From: Echinostoma caproni
Taxonomy: Eukaryota > Platyhelminthes > Trematoda > Plagiorchiida > Echinostomatidae
Length of the DNA stretch: 41,724 nucleotides
Assembly: GCA_900618425.1 (NCBI GenBank)
Contig: UZAN01040722.1
Location: 29,792 to 71,515, forward strand
Reading direction: 5' to 3'
The translations under genes were made by a program, and so were the position numbers. The notes under the pieces are model-generated. The model saw only the letters and a program-made list of their open reading frames with translations. It ran no database searches and was not told the DNA's origin. This document shows, one piece after another, positions 1 to 10,830 of this stretch; the first letter of the stretch is position 1; the number at the start of each line of letters is the position of its first letter.

Positions 1-620
1 TTCACCATTTCAGCAGTTGTATAGGGATATGCCGCGGCGCTCGCGAACTCGAAGCGAGGTCTGACGTGGGAGGTGTACAGTGCCTTAAAACCGTTGTATG
101 ATAGTTTGGAAAACGAACGACGAATGGCTCCAAGGGTCTTCCAACTCAAGGCGCAAGCGTTGTCAGTCTGCTCCTTGGTTTTCAGCGACCTGGAAACCAG
201 CACTCCGAGATCCCGTTCACATGCGGACGCCAGTANCCAGTAAGGGAGTGTCCATAAGGTGGTACACTCTTGGACTGGGCTGCCGGCCAATGGACATGTA
301 ATGACATTTTGTAGGATTGATGGGTAAATCCCACACTCGCGACCAGTGCATCAAAGAGTCCAGGTCTCTCTGCAGGGTGTTCACGTCACTCTCTGACTGG
401 ATGGGTCTCCAAATCTTCAGATCATCCGCGTACAATAGACATTCCGATTCCAGGCAGTCTGGCAGGTCGTTGATGAAAAGCAGAAATAGTATTGGCCCCA
501 GTACTGATCCTTGCGGAACGCCACTAGAGACCGTTAACCATGGTGATCGTGCCCTTGACGCTTTCACCGAGAATAGTCTGAGACATTCAACATGGGGTTT
601 TTCAGTGGACTACGACCCAC
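1..620 (-). mobile_element. CR1/Jockey-like non-LTR retrotransposon, reverse transcriptase remnant
   Basis: Read on the minus strand, this encodes the middle and C-terminal part of a non-LTR reverse transcriptase. The fingers/palm motif SGVPQGSVLGPILFLLFIND lies near 480-530, followed by the catalytic motif LLYADDLKIW near 415-440. Downstream come the family motifs RDLGVLVSRSLKTKEQTDNA (near 150-210) and ALYTSHVRPRFEFASAAAYP (near 20-90). The frame is open from about 567 to the left edge apart from an ambiguous base at 236, where the reading frame has to shift. The protein runs off the window on its C-terminal side. Sequence above about 620 shows no fingers domain or endonuclease, so the copy is 5'-truncated, as is usual for non-LTR elements. 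The catalytic YADD is intact, suggesting a fairly young copy. Clade assignment to CR1/Jockey rather than a neighbouring clade is by motif impression only. Confidence 0.9.
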
Positions 621-1344
621 ATTCGCAGTACCAAAAGACGACCGATTAAAAGTTATCAACTAGACATCAATAACGAAGGAAACATGAAATGGTAGAAGTT
701 CATAATAGTTTAGTTACAAAAATAAGATAAACAAACCTAATGGTCTACTTTATATGTTGATTGTTTATGACCCGGCAATTACTTGGTTAAATGTTACACT
801 TTACCGCTTTGAGTATTTCGTGCTATGCTCTGCCTGGAATTACACTATCCGTGTTGTGCGTCCTGTTAACCAGAGAGAATATTCTACCGGTGTAGCGTTT
901 CACTTGAGCCATCAACCATCATCCGGCCGCGTTACTGATCACTTTCACAAGTATGCGGGATAGAAGCAGCTTGCTTTGTACGGTTTGTAGTAGTACATCA
1001 CTTGAGAAAAATAGAAGCGATTGGTTTTAAGTAATAGGAGATTGCTTGAAGTGATTTATCATGCAATTTCAATTACTTATTTTACCAAAGGGCTCAAAGA
1101 AGTAACCACTAGGACTTTCGAAAGGCAATAGCTGTTGATTATCAGTAAAATCAAAATGGTCGCTAAATCACCCATCACCTTCTAACTTTATCCACTGAGT
1201 TAATCGCAAACAAATACAATGGTCTGACATTCTATACGAAGTAGTTTTCTCCGAAGTACGTTCAATACAAGAACCTAGACACAAGCGTATGACCTTGAGT
1301 TCATTTCACGTTAGTTCTTTTGGACTTGAACAAACAAAGGAAAA
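621..1344. other. No gene or element recognised
   Basis: AT-rich sequence between the reverse transcriptase remnant and a small orphan reading frame. I see no convincing exon, RNA gene or repeat. The first few tens of bases may still belong to the truncated retrotransposon. Confidence 0.5.
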
Positions 1345-1599
1345 ATGATTAATATCTGCTACAAAAGACAAAAGAGATATGTATTTACAGGGCATCGACT
1401 TCCACCAAGCAAGCAGGCTAACTTTTTGAAAAAGCTGATTCGAAATAGGTACTGTCCATTGGATGAGAATATTTTATTTGCAATGTTTGGCCGTGAGGAA
1501 AATCTTCACATTAATCAAAATCTGTGCAAAACTTGCAACGTACAACATATCTTTAACAAATTCACTGTCGATGAACTTGCGAAAATGAAATTTTCTTGA
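1345..1599 (+). CDS. Orphan 84-codon reading frame, function unknown
   Basis: An ATG in a purine-rich context (AAAAATGA) opens 84 codons ending at TGA. The product is basic at its N-terminus (KRQKR near residues 7-11) and has a CxxC pair (CKTC, residues 61-64) with further cysteines at 5 and 37, which could be a small metal site. I recognise no family. At this length and base composition an open frame can occur by chance. It lies on the same strand as, and 525 bases before, the GLT1D1-like exon, but shows no similarity to the N-terminus expected for that protein. It could also be a fragment of a mobile element. Confidence 0.15.
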   Translation: MINICYKRQKRYVFTGHRLPPSKQANFLKKLIRNRYCPLDENILFAMFGREENLHINQNLCKTCNVQHIFNKFTVDELAKMKFS

Positions 1600-2124
1600 G
1601 CACCAAAACAAGACAAGTGCAGCGTTTTACACATACTGCAAGTTATACGGTTAAACAAAATTAATAGCTCAATTTCTTTTTGGCGTAAGCCGCTTTTTTC
1701 GCAATTGAACGTTACCGGTGAGCACGTGATTGGGCACACACGTTTACCGAAACAGATGGCAGCTGGCAGCTAACAACCGATAAGAGAGAATCACATCAAA
1801 AGGCTCTTGTTTATCTTGACTAAACGCTGCACACAGACGAGCGAGGCGTGCCCACAACGGGGAGAATTGAGACAATTATGTAATTCAATTCAGTGTGACG
1901 ACATCGATGTGATCGTGTAGTGGTCCCAAGGTAAACCAGTGGAACGTACACACACACACTGGTGCTTGAAAATTCTCAGCATGGTTGCCACAAAAGGGCG
2001 GAGAATGATATTTGAACGAAAGTTCACAAATCGAATCAAGGGCGAGTGTAATTGATAATTTTAGTTGTAAATTGCAATCGCCGAACTGGTCACAAGAAAT
2101 TTTCATCCAATCTCTATGTTGCAG
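1600..2124. other. Sequence before the first visible GLT1D1 exon, probably intronic
   Basis: No exon matching the expected GLT1D1 N-terminus was found here. The last 30 bases are pyrimidine-rich and end in TTGCAG, the splice acceptor of the following exon. A short CA run lies at 1947-1959. Confidence 0.5.
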
Positions 2125-2236
2125 GGCTGAACCCCGCTGTTCCGGTAATCTCCGTATGTGGAGGGACTGATTTGAACGAAGACTATAAAAATCCGGAATA
2201 TATGAAGCAAATGACTGAAATAGTTGAACGGAGCAA
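2125..2236 (+). CDS. GLT1D1: GLT1D1-like glycosyltransferase, internal exon (GGTD motif)
   Basis: This 112-base exon encodes part of the N-terminal Rossmann-like domain of a GT4-type protein related to animal GLT1D1. What is seen: VPVISVCGGTDLNED followed by KNPEYMKQMTEIVERSK. The human protein, recalled from memory, has PFGVIFGGTDVNED then a helix ending LEEAR at the same place, so the GGTD(L/V)NED core is identical. The exon is bounded by TTGCAG at 2119-2124 and a strong GTGAGT donor at 2237. It enters with two bases of a split codon and leaves two bases into a codon. The next exon at 18184 supplies exactly the one base needed. The reading frame stops just after the donor, as expected for an internal exon. 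Earlier exons must lie upstream, probably outside the window. The family is a predicted cytosolic glycosyltransferase whose substrate is not established. Confidence 0.82.
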
Positions 2237-2892
2237 GTGAGTACCCACATTGGATTTATTCGTAGCTATTGAATTGATGTTAGTGTATATGAGTGTTTTG
2301 GGGCTGAAAACGAAACGAATCAAATCGAAGCAGACTGGTAATCATTCATCGGGAAATTGAAATGTTTTGCGATATTCATTTAATACATTTAAAATATAAT
2401 ATGAAATTTTCGGTTCGATGCATTAGTTCCCCTGTCCCCGTTTGGATTTCATCAGTGCTGTCATGATTTTTTTGTCAGTTAACGAACTACAAAAGAGATA
2501 TATAACTGATAAAACATACTGATAAACGATAGACACTGACAAGAGAGGTACATGAATATGCATATAAAACAAACTTAATCTTGTATTTGAGTTATTTAAT
2601 GCTTTGAAACGTAACGTAGAAACGGTAGAGTAATCAAATCCTTTCGGTCTTTAGCCGAAAGGTTGTAACACTTGAAAAATTACAAATTGAATAACTCAGT
2701 ATCGTACTTGGTTAAAATGTATATTGTCAAACAACTGTGATTTAAACGGTTGGTTGGACAAACTCGATGACAGCTAAATATTTCGTATACTCGACCTTCT
2801 TTTAAAAAGAGCAGTGAAGTAGCCAGTTGATGTGGGAGTTACACTTTATCGGTGCTCGATAAAGACATGTTGCTCACAGCTATGTGGTATTG

Positions 2893-2945
2893 TTCTCTCT
2901 CTCTCTATATATATGTATATATATATTTATATATATTTATATAAA
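2893..2945. repeat. Compound CT / TA microsatellite
   Basis: A CT run passes directly into imperfect TA repeats with TATATATT interruptions. It sits immediately before the recognisable start of a Penelope-like element and may mark that element's boundary. Confidence 0.85.
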
Positions 2946-2949
2946 ATTG

Positions 2950-4080
2950 CTCCAAGAAGAGTATCGGTTTTACTAAAAGGAATAAAAATTCAACTACACA
3001 AATTCGCAAATTCGACGGATTTCATCGCCTCATTTGAAGCCAAAATTCGACAGTATCTACTGACCGAAGGAAGACTGCAACAGATCAGGACAAAATTCTA
3101 CCACATCTCCGAGAGATACGTATCACCTACCACCGTCTGAAATCAATGCACTAAAGGCACACAAAACTGACCAAGTATCTCTTCCATTAACTATGGCCAT
3201 CTATTCCAAAAGATAACTTTCTTCGGTCAAATAAGAAATTTAAAGCTGAAAGCAAACAAAAAATCGTATCTTTTGAAGCCAAACTTCTGTTTACAAATAT
3301 ATCAACGCAACTATGGGGAGATCACAGAATCTGATAAAAGATGATCCTCATCTTCCAAAATGGACATCGCTTTCAGTGAATGACATCTTGGAGCCGCTTG
3401 AACCTCTCATGGAAACATATCTACCGTTTGACCAAAGGATATATCGACAGGTCAAAGACAGCCCAATATGATTACCAATCTCCGGCCTACTAGCTGAAGC
3501 GGTAGTGAAACAATTTGAAGCCACAGCATTTGAAGAATATTGTCCTCATCTCTGGATCAGATATGAGGAGGAAAGTTTTGTGATTCTGCCTGAAGCAAGC
3601 GTCGAAAAATCTAAACAAGGTTATACCTGAGATAGCATTTACCTACGAGGACAAAAACGATATGAGACTCTCTTTCTTGGAGGTTCTCATCACGGGGGAA
3701 CACAGAAACCACGGGAAATCGACGGCAATCGATCAGATGATGAATTACGACAGCAATCATCCCACGTGTAACCTAAGAAACCGTGTGTGCACTCTGTTCC
3801 TCCTTGCGGACACTCATTACAGTACTCCGGTATGAAGAAGAAATGCAGTTGTTCCACGAGTTCCTTTCAAATGTATACCAAAAAGTCTGGCCCAATCATG
3901 CCTTAGGTGAAAAAGGAGACCAAACTATGAAGAGAAGAACACGAAACTCCTACTACCATACACGCGTGGGGTATCAGAATTCATCGACTACGCCTCTTAT
4001 CCTCCGGGTTTTGCCATTTCCTATGAAACTACAACAACACTGTTCAGTTCAGTTTTTACAACCATTAACTAAGCACTTTC
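2950..4080 (+). mobile_element. Penelope-like element A, degenerate reverse transcriptase part
   Basis: Several frames must be joined to read the protein. In order I see an N-terminal stretch (LHKFANSTDFIASFEAKI, near 2990-3050), the approach to the palm (LEPLMETYLPFDQRIYRQVK, near 3395-3460), LPISGLLAEAVVKQFE (near 3475-3520), the catalytic block LWIRYEEESFVI (3550-3586), LSFLEVLI (near 3668-3693), SNHP (near 3753) and the thumb-region block LPYTRGVSEFI (near 3955-3990). These follow the order typical of Penelope-like reverse transcriptases, where the catalytic block is normally RYVDDTFVI. Here both aspartates are replaced by glutamates, and there are several stops and frame changes, so the copy is dead. 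The matching endonuclease part lies beyond an antisense RTE, at 5438-5690. Confidence 0.85.
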
Positions 4081-5437
4081 ATTCGCCGGTTTTGGTTGCT
4101 GTCTTTTGGTGCCCCATTTGGATAAAAGTGCAAAATGGGGATCGAAATGTTGAAAGCAAATTCAAGCGGAAGATGGGGAACTCATATAGAATAGTGATAG
4201 AGGAATAATGAGTGGATGCACGAGCGCCACTGTTTGCGATATCCAGCCATATCACTTGGTGTACCTAACCATCAGTGACCATCATCCCGAGGTCCCTGGC
4301 CAGGATTTTCATGCCCTCATGCCAGGTTTTCTTTTGACCACCCTTGACCCTTTTCCAACCGCCACTTGCCTCGATAAACATTACTGGCAAACTATCTGGT
4401 GACATACGTATCACATGTCCCAACCAGCGTAATCTATGGAGGTCGATTACTTGCTCCAATGGACGACCGCGATTGCCTAAAACTCCACGCCGAACCTCAG
4501 CATTGCTCGTCCAGGTACCACACCAGATTCGTGCAGTGAAACATAGTGACAGAAATGTTCGAACACCGACAATCCCCTTTGTCCTATTCCCGTAGTGGCG
4601 AAGTCTCTGCACCGTGCAGCAGCACTGGCTGAACTGCTGTAGCATATACTCGACCCTTCACAAACAGCCGGATGTCGCGACGGCGTTACAAATGTCTCAA
4701 GTTGGCAAATGCCAACCGCGCATTTTGTATATGCGTCCGCCAGGTGAGCTTTAGCTGCCCAGATAACAAAATTTGTCTACTTCCTCTACTACTTCCCCAG
4801 TCAGAGTGAGACTGGCTGCTGGACCGACCCAATCTTGGAGTAACATTTTACACTTTGAAGGTGCAAAACGCATGTCGAACATGGCTACACTAGCACTCAA
4901 ACTATCCAGAAAAGCTGGCAACTTACCTGGATCTCGACGTGGCAGCACAATGTCGTCTGCATACTCTAGGTCAGACAGTCAGCCACCTGGGAGTAAATCG
5001 ATACCGTTATCCTCGCACGAGGATAGAACTGTTTCAAGAATTAAATCCATCACGAAGTTAAATAGAAACTGAGAGAGGACAACCGTGTCGAACACCACTT
5101 TCTGGGGTGAACTCGGGCGAAAAAGTGCCGTAAGCTCGGACTCGGCTTCGGCTATTAGTATAAAGTGATTATATTATTACAATTAACTTCTCAGGGAAAG
5201 GCAGCGCCAGAGTGTAATACGGCCGACTGGGTCGAAAGCCGCCTTCAGATCGTGGAAGACAGAGATTGCTGGTCGAAGAAATGAATGTTTACGTTCTAGA
5301 ATTTGACGAACAGTGAAAATGTGGTCGATACAACCTCGACCAGGTTTGAAACCAGCCTGGTTCTCACGCGTACACCGTTCACGTGCGGCAGACAATCGAC
5401 AGAGAATGACACAGCGGTCAATTTTGTTGGACGGCAA
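4081..5437 (-). mobile_element. RTE-type non-LTR retrotransposon, 5'-truncated, inserted in Penelope-like element A
   Basis: Minus-strand frames read, from high to low coordinate: RENQAGFKPGRGCIDHIF and ISVFHDLKAAFDPVGRITLW (5190-5385), then NSRSRVRAYGTFSPEF (near 5110-5155), SGVRHGCPLSQFLFNFVMD (near 5045-5100), the catalytic LEYADDIVLPRRDPGK (near 4930-4980), CKMLLQDWV, EVDKFCYLGS (4751-4780), and the C-terminal HRLRWLGHVIRMSPDSLPV (near 4375-4440) with a final WRSCIHSL near 4205-4235. This is the order of an RTE-clade reverse transcriptase. The endonuclease and the N-terminal part of the reverse transcriptase are missing. A few frame changes break it. The 3' untranslated part probably extends to about 4080. 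The YADD motif survives. Confidence 0.9.
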
Positions 5438-5690
5438 GGACCACGTGGGACAACACGATCAATCAAGGGTAGTGTACGCCATTCCGTTCCCAGACTGTAA
5501 TCAACGTTACGTAGGTGATACAGGGAAGCAATTGTGTACTCGCCTACACGAACACACGCTTGCACTAGGACGCGCTGACCCGAATTCACACCTTTGGAAC
5601 CATTGCGCAACGACAGGTCACGAGGTGGCAAGGGTGAAGAGGAACGGAGCGTTCTACTGGTGGCAGTGATGGTGGTAATTGAGACAAGCA
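5438..5690 (+). mobile_element. Penelope-like element A, GIY-YIG endonuclease part
   Basis: An open frame reads VVYAIPFPDCNQRYVGDTGK, then QLCTRLHEHTLALGRADPNS and HLWNHCATTGHEV (about 5468-5625). This is the GIY-YIG nuclease fold as found at the C-terminus of Penelope-like elements: VVYAIP stands at the GIY position, RYVGDT at the YIG position, followed by the conserved arginine and EH of the first helix and a late H...TGHE block. The cysteine pair of the family's CxxC-like loop is partly lost (PFPDC). The preceding KDH fits directly onto the end of the reverse transcriptase part near 4075, so the RTE at 4081-5437 separates two halves of one element. The right boundary is not sharp. Confidence 0.8.
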
Positions 5691-8600
5691 AATCAAGGAC
5701 CGATATACTAATAGGGAAGACAGGAACGAATAAAACTAATTCGAGTGCATTTATATTCCCGGCTGCAGCTTAACTAGCGTTTTTATTCAGTTTTTGAGAT
5801 GATTTATAATTGCACACACTGACTGAGTTATGCTCAACACGGCATTAAGTTTGACATCATCTATCGCGAAGACTCGAAGCTCTTCAACACCTCATTGATT
5901 TAACATGATCCGGTTATGCAAGGTGCGAGAACGCAACTGAAGCTCAAAGTTACTGCCACTTAGGAGAAATCAAAAATGTTGCGTTTTCAGCCAGTCTGTT
6001 GGTTTTGTCACTTTCTAAGGATGAACAATTGTACAGCAGCAATGTGTCAGTTTTTCTGTCCTTTTTGTTTCAGCGAAGGTGAAAACATGAAAGGAGACAG
6101 GGGTTGTGCAATCAAGTAGCGTGAAAGGACTAAATTCTAGGGAATCAAAACCCCAGTGAGCTAGTTAGTATTTTGTAGTGAAGAAAATAAAACACTTAAA
6201 TTCTCCAAATGGCTGCCGCATTTATGTGAGGATTTTATCAGCTATCCTTGATACCGTGTCTTGGCGGGGGATCATACAAGATAAGATGTCTGACTCGAGT
6301 CTTATCATCGTGCAGATGGTGGGTTACCTGAACCAAACTCAAGAAGTCGCTAAAATAAATCTCGTGTACGTGATTTTAAAACAGAATAGTTAACAGGGAC
6401 AATTGAGACGGTTCGAACAGAATGAATGGGAGTGGTCGAGTGGGTGGATGCCGCAAGAAACAGAAACCGATCACTCCATGGGACGGACAAAGGTACACAG
6501 ATCACTGACAAGGATCGGATGAAGAGGGGAAGACATTGAGTCACATTTTGGAATGGGATGAGAAGAATTATCGATTCCAAATAAGCTTTTCAGAGCCAAT
6601 AAATTGAGAATAGAGAGAAAATGCCATTCATACTGATGCAGTGGGATGGATGCTGAGAAGTAAAAAAGCATCTAGCAAGTGTAACTGACAATACACAAGA
6701 CTGTGTCATTATCAATACTTTTAAATTAGACAAAATATCAGTTCCAATTAGTGATAAGAAGTGATTGATTACATTTTACAACCATCATGGCTACCGTGGG
6801 ACACCTCACAGGTGTGCAGACTCTCAATCACAACTACATGATAGAAAATCGTTCGATTCAGTTCAGACAAAATCAATCAATCTGACTAGATGGCGCCACA
6901 GATTTGGTTGCTAAATTTTACATTTCCTGAAAACCAAAACCATCAATTAGATTTCTACCTAATTTTAAATTTGAATAAAATGAAAACAAAACATAGTTGC
7001 AAAACAATTTAGGCGTTAACCTAACTGCAAAGAAAGCACGAACAAACGTCTACGTATGTGTCAACGTTCGTCATCTCTCCCAGAATTTTCACTACCCGAT
7101 TGAGTGATTCATTTGAAGACAAACTTTAATAACTATACCGGTTCTCAAGAAAGAAAAACCTGGTTTTCTAATAATATACGCCAACGGCAGTTGTAGCAGG
7201 ATGTTACGAAGAACGCGCGGTTCAGAGAAGCGAGCACAATCTGGTAAAGTTCAGTGTCTCCAACACCAGTTAAGGAGCACTATATCACGTGGTATGGGCT
7301 TATAACAAGCTACTGAAAGCCATCACGAATAGCCTGAATGATTAAAGTGTTGTACTATCAAATAGTCTTTTCCTGTGCTTAAGTCTCAGCGAATTCGGTG
7401 AGTGCAGATTACTGATTGGCAAGAATCACGACAAAGATGTGCACTGCTTCCTTGGATTATCTTCAGTAAGCGTCACGTCTATTATGTATAACAAATAAAC
7501 TTTGTTCAAAATAACAAGTCTCCCGAACGGTTTGTTATTAATGTCAACTTTGTTGATTTAGTAGACGCGTGTAGTGCTTTCAAGATACTACTGATGAAGC
7601 ACCGACAGTTTTTCCGCTTCTCACATGAGCAACATAGAAGTTAGATAGGCGATAGCTAAAACTTACGAACTGTAGCAACATGCATTACAATTCAAATGGC
7701 ATGCGGTAGTGAACCCATATGTGCTCCAGATTAAAATAAACGATCAAGCAGCCTCAGCGATTGGCGTATTAAAAGGGACGAACTCAGTGTGCCAAAGCTG
7801 TTTTACATTTTGAATTTGCCAACTGCACGGAAAATACATTCGAAATAGTTATATGGATGTTAATAAAAGTTTAACTTATCTAGGTTCTTACTTAGCACTA
7901 CAAATCTAAAATAAGTAGGAGCTATTTATCTTGAAAGAACTCGTGTTTCGATGGAATTAAGTGAAAATAATACGTTTTTCAAAAGTGAATTTAGCATATA
8001 GTTGACAAGGAGATAGAGCAATGTCAAGCACTATGATAAACGCGAGCAAAACTGCCCAGCAAACCTTCACTCGCGTTTAGCTTTTCATGTACAGTAGACT
8101 TACACTGATGTCAAAAACCAGAACCCCACTCCATTAAAAATAATTCTTGCTCGCAGTACTCTGGAAGTTGTGAGCCCATTTCAAGTTAGTTAGACGGGGT
8201 TGTGTATTATTAGTTTTTGTTAACGTGGGGTCCGCATTTTTTCTAACAGTGTAACTGGATGATGAATTTTTCTGTCCACAGTTCAAATACGGATAGTTTT
8301 ATAAAACAATTTTAAGGAGAGAATAAATTATAAAGCTTGTTTCATTTCATTTCAGTCTAAAACGCCATCCGGTGCTCCGCACGATCCTTCAAAAAATCTT
8401 TAAAATAGCTCTTCGGTACTTCTAGTGTGTGTAAGACACTTCACTGAGACGCGACGAACAACTGTAACGGAACACTTTTCAACCCTAGGATAGTTCATTT
8501 TATATCTGCACCAAATGTACGAGAAATGGGTGAGGGAAAAGTTTTCCACAGGTTAGGTCATACTGATCGCCAATGGAAAATGAGGCGGATTAGCATAAAT

Positions 8601-9784
8601 CTGCATTAATCACGTGACTACCTCTTAATGAGAGTGCACCATACCAATATATGACTGACTGGAGAAAACCAACTTGAGAAGCAAATATAGAAAATTAAGT
8701 GAATCATAGTCCCATGAAAGAATGCACCCACTTTGGCCAGATTGAGGTGAGCGAGGAGCGGTTATTTTCTCTGTGAAGGTTTTATGAGTATCGCACGGAG
8801 TTTTAGGTACCAAGTCAAAGCTTTTGAGTTACAACGAATCTGTATATCTATATTGACTAGTGTTTTTTGTGTGATTTGACGGAATAGAAGGTTTCCATGA
8901 AAATGGAATAGTGCTTTTGGAAACCAAACAACTGTATTTCTTTTGGGTTTGCGGTCATGACCATGTGACTTATGCGGCCAAATAAATCAACCAAGACGAA
9001 ATGGTGATGAGGGTCATGGTGTTTAATGGACTCACCCGCGTGGGTCAGTTAGATCACCCCGAACAAAGATGACAGGCTACAGCTGGCACGCATGTGACTA
9101 ATTGATAAACAATGAAACTTTTGGAAGAGCGAAGAGAAGCCTGACCTTGTCCCGCGATGAATCCTGTTCTCAGTATTCTGCGATTACGTACTTACCGTTT
9201 TTGTACCACATTGTTTTGTCTCATTTGTATTTCTCCAACCCACTAGTCGACATATTACCTCAAATGACTGAAAACCTTTTGCTATGTGAATTTAAATATA
9301 TGCCCAATAACTCTTCAACAAATTATGGATTAGCAAAAGTGTAAAATCAAGTATGATGATCCCCATTAGCAATGCTAGATGAAAATAGCGATTTATAACG
9401 TTGGGATTTTCGGGAAGAGACATAGTTTGCATTTAAGTCTTTATTATTCGTAGTATACGCAGAAGGGAGATGAAAAATGCGTATTCGTTTATGTGATGGA
9501 TTGCATCTATCATAATTCACACGGAGAATGGATCCCTGAGAGAGAGAGAGAAGGGAGATGAGAACAATGAGGCGATCAGGCGATGTGAATTAGGACAGCA
9601 ATATTCATACTTCACACAGAAATCACGTGTTTAAATTCAATCCTCCACTTCTTCCTTGCAGCCAGTGAACATGTTTGGAATGTTAGTGAACGAGACTGCA
9701 GTCCAGTGCTGGGATCAGTAAAATAGGTGCTCAAAATCCCCTATAAAGCTGATTAGTGCAATATAGCGTCTAAAATAACGAACC
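5691..9784. other. Intronic stretch with no recognised gene
   Basis: About 4 kb of AT-rich sequence. Short open frames here (near 6180-6670, 8625-8813 and 9102-9344) show no family motif and none has a persuasive pair of splice sites. Confidence 0.5.
9538..9552. repeat. Short GA microsatellite
   Basis: Seven or so uninterrupted GA units followed by purine-rich sequence. Confidence 0.8.
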
Positions 9785-9790
9785 GACGCG

Positions 9791-9845
9791 ATTAGCCATC
9801 CGGTAGTAAAGTGGGCTCCAGATGTAAGGTCCCGAGTTTGATTCA
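9791..9845 (+). other. tRNA-like (RNA polymerase III box) module, possible SINE head
   Basis: TTAGCCATCCGGTAGT resembles a box A, and 28 bases later GAGTTTGATTC resembles a box B (consensus GGTTCGANTCC) with two changes. The phrase AGGTCCCGAGTTTGAT recurs in similar form near 19024. I see no tail or target duplication, so this is a weak call. Confidence 0.3.
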
Positions 9846-10751
9846 GAGTTAGACCGATATATTCGCACTGTGGATAATACCGAACAAGATTCAAATGGTT
9901 TTACAGTGCATTCTAGCTTTTCCGTTCATGATTGATTTATTCTGTATACGACGAACTTCCACATGTAGAAGAAATCAAGAAGCTGATAGTCATTATCAAT
10001 GAAATTTGCAGACATTTAAAAGCTGGCGAACAGTGGAAATGAGTGAAGCTTTACAATTAGGATCCAAAACCAAGGGAAACCAAATTCCAAGAGGTGAAGT
10101 AAATTTTGGTGAATATGGCTTGGGATTTATGAAGAGAAACGTTGGAATGTGCTTGAGATTACTAAATCATTTCAGCCTAAACGGATGTCTTTGTCGCTTA
10201 AAGTGACCGAGTTATACTAGCAACACTATAGGGCGACTAAGGCTTTCGTCATCATATTAATTGCAAAGCCAGTCCATCAGGATTGAACTGATTTTCTTCT
10301 TAAAAGATTTCAAATGGTGTGTGAATGCACTAATAATCCAGGGAGGGAATCGGGTAATTCATCCCACGGCAACATTTGAACCTTGGCCGTCAGTCGAACC
10401 GGGATTAGCTGACAGTGAACGATGTTGAGGCTAGTTGACCTCATTCGATGGGACAAAGCATGTCCTCACAAGATCGATCGATAAAAGAGACCCTTGTTCA
10501 GACAAGTGTGGTCCTGAGTTTGGGCATATACTTATTCATTTCACCTTTCGAATGACGCTAGCGGTGAAACTCTATCGAAACCGCCCTTTTTCCTTGGATA
10601 ATACCGCGTGTTAAACCAATAGCTTCAAGTTTTTTCACTGATCTGCTCAACGAGTAACTTGTTTTGCAAAGTAAATACCTAGCAACGGGAATTAAGTTTA
10701 CTTTACCATGCCGTGTCAGATGTTTACATCTACAAATAAAGAGTTCGGCAG

Positions 10752-10830
10752 TTATCAATAGAGATCCTTGATATTAGTTTGGAATACATAAATATTGACG
10801 GTAAATCGGGAGAATTTGAAGAACTACTCG
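10752..10830 (+). other. Weak exon candidate, function unknown
   Basis: Between GGCAG and GTAAGT lie 79 bases open in one frame, reading LSIEILDISLEYINIDGKSG then EFEELL. The open frame continues 16 codons past the donor. The composition is protein-like (acidic, amphipathic), but I recognise no family. It is on the same strand as the GLT1D1-like gene and inside its first visible intron, yet has no place in that protein. Chance is a fair explanation. Confidence 0.12.

Noticed and set aside
3783..4208. 141-codon plus-strand frame as a gene
   Set aside because: Its first part is the Penelope-like reverse transcriptase thumb region in a shifted frame and its end runs into the RTE tail.
5296..5691. 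131-codon minus-strand frame
   Set aside because: It is a shadow of the Penelope-like endonuclease and of the RTE in another frame.
9195..9268. Minus-strand 24-codon segment between TTTTCAG and GTAAGT
   Set aside because: Open in one frame with good splice-like ends, but no supporting neighbour or family; at this size chance is likely.
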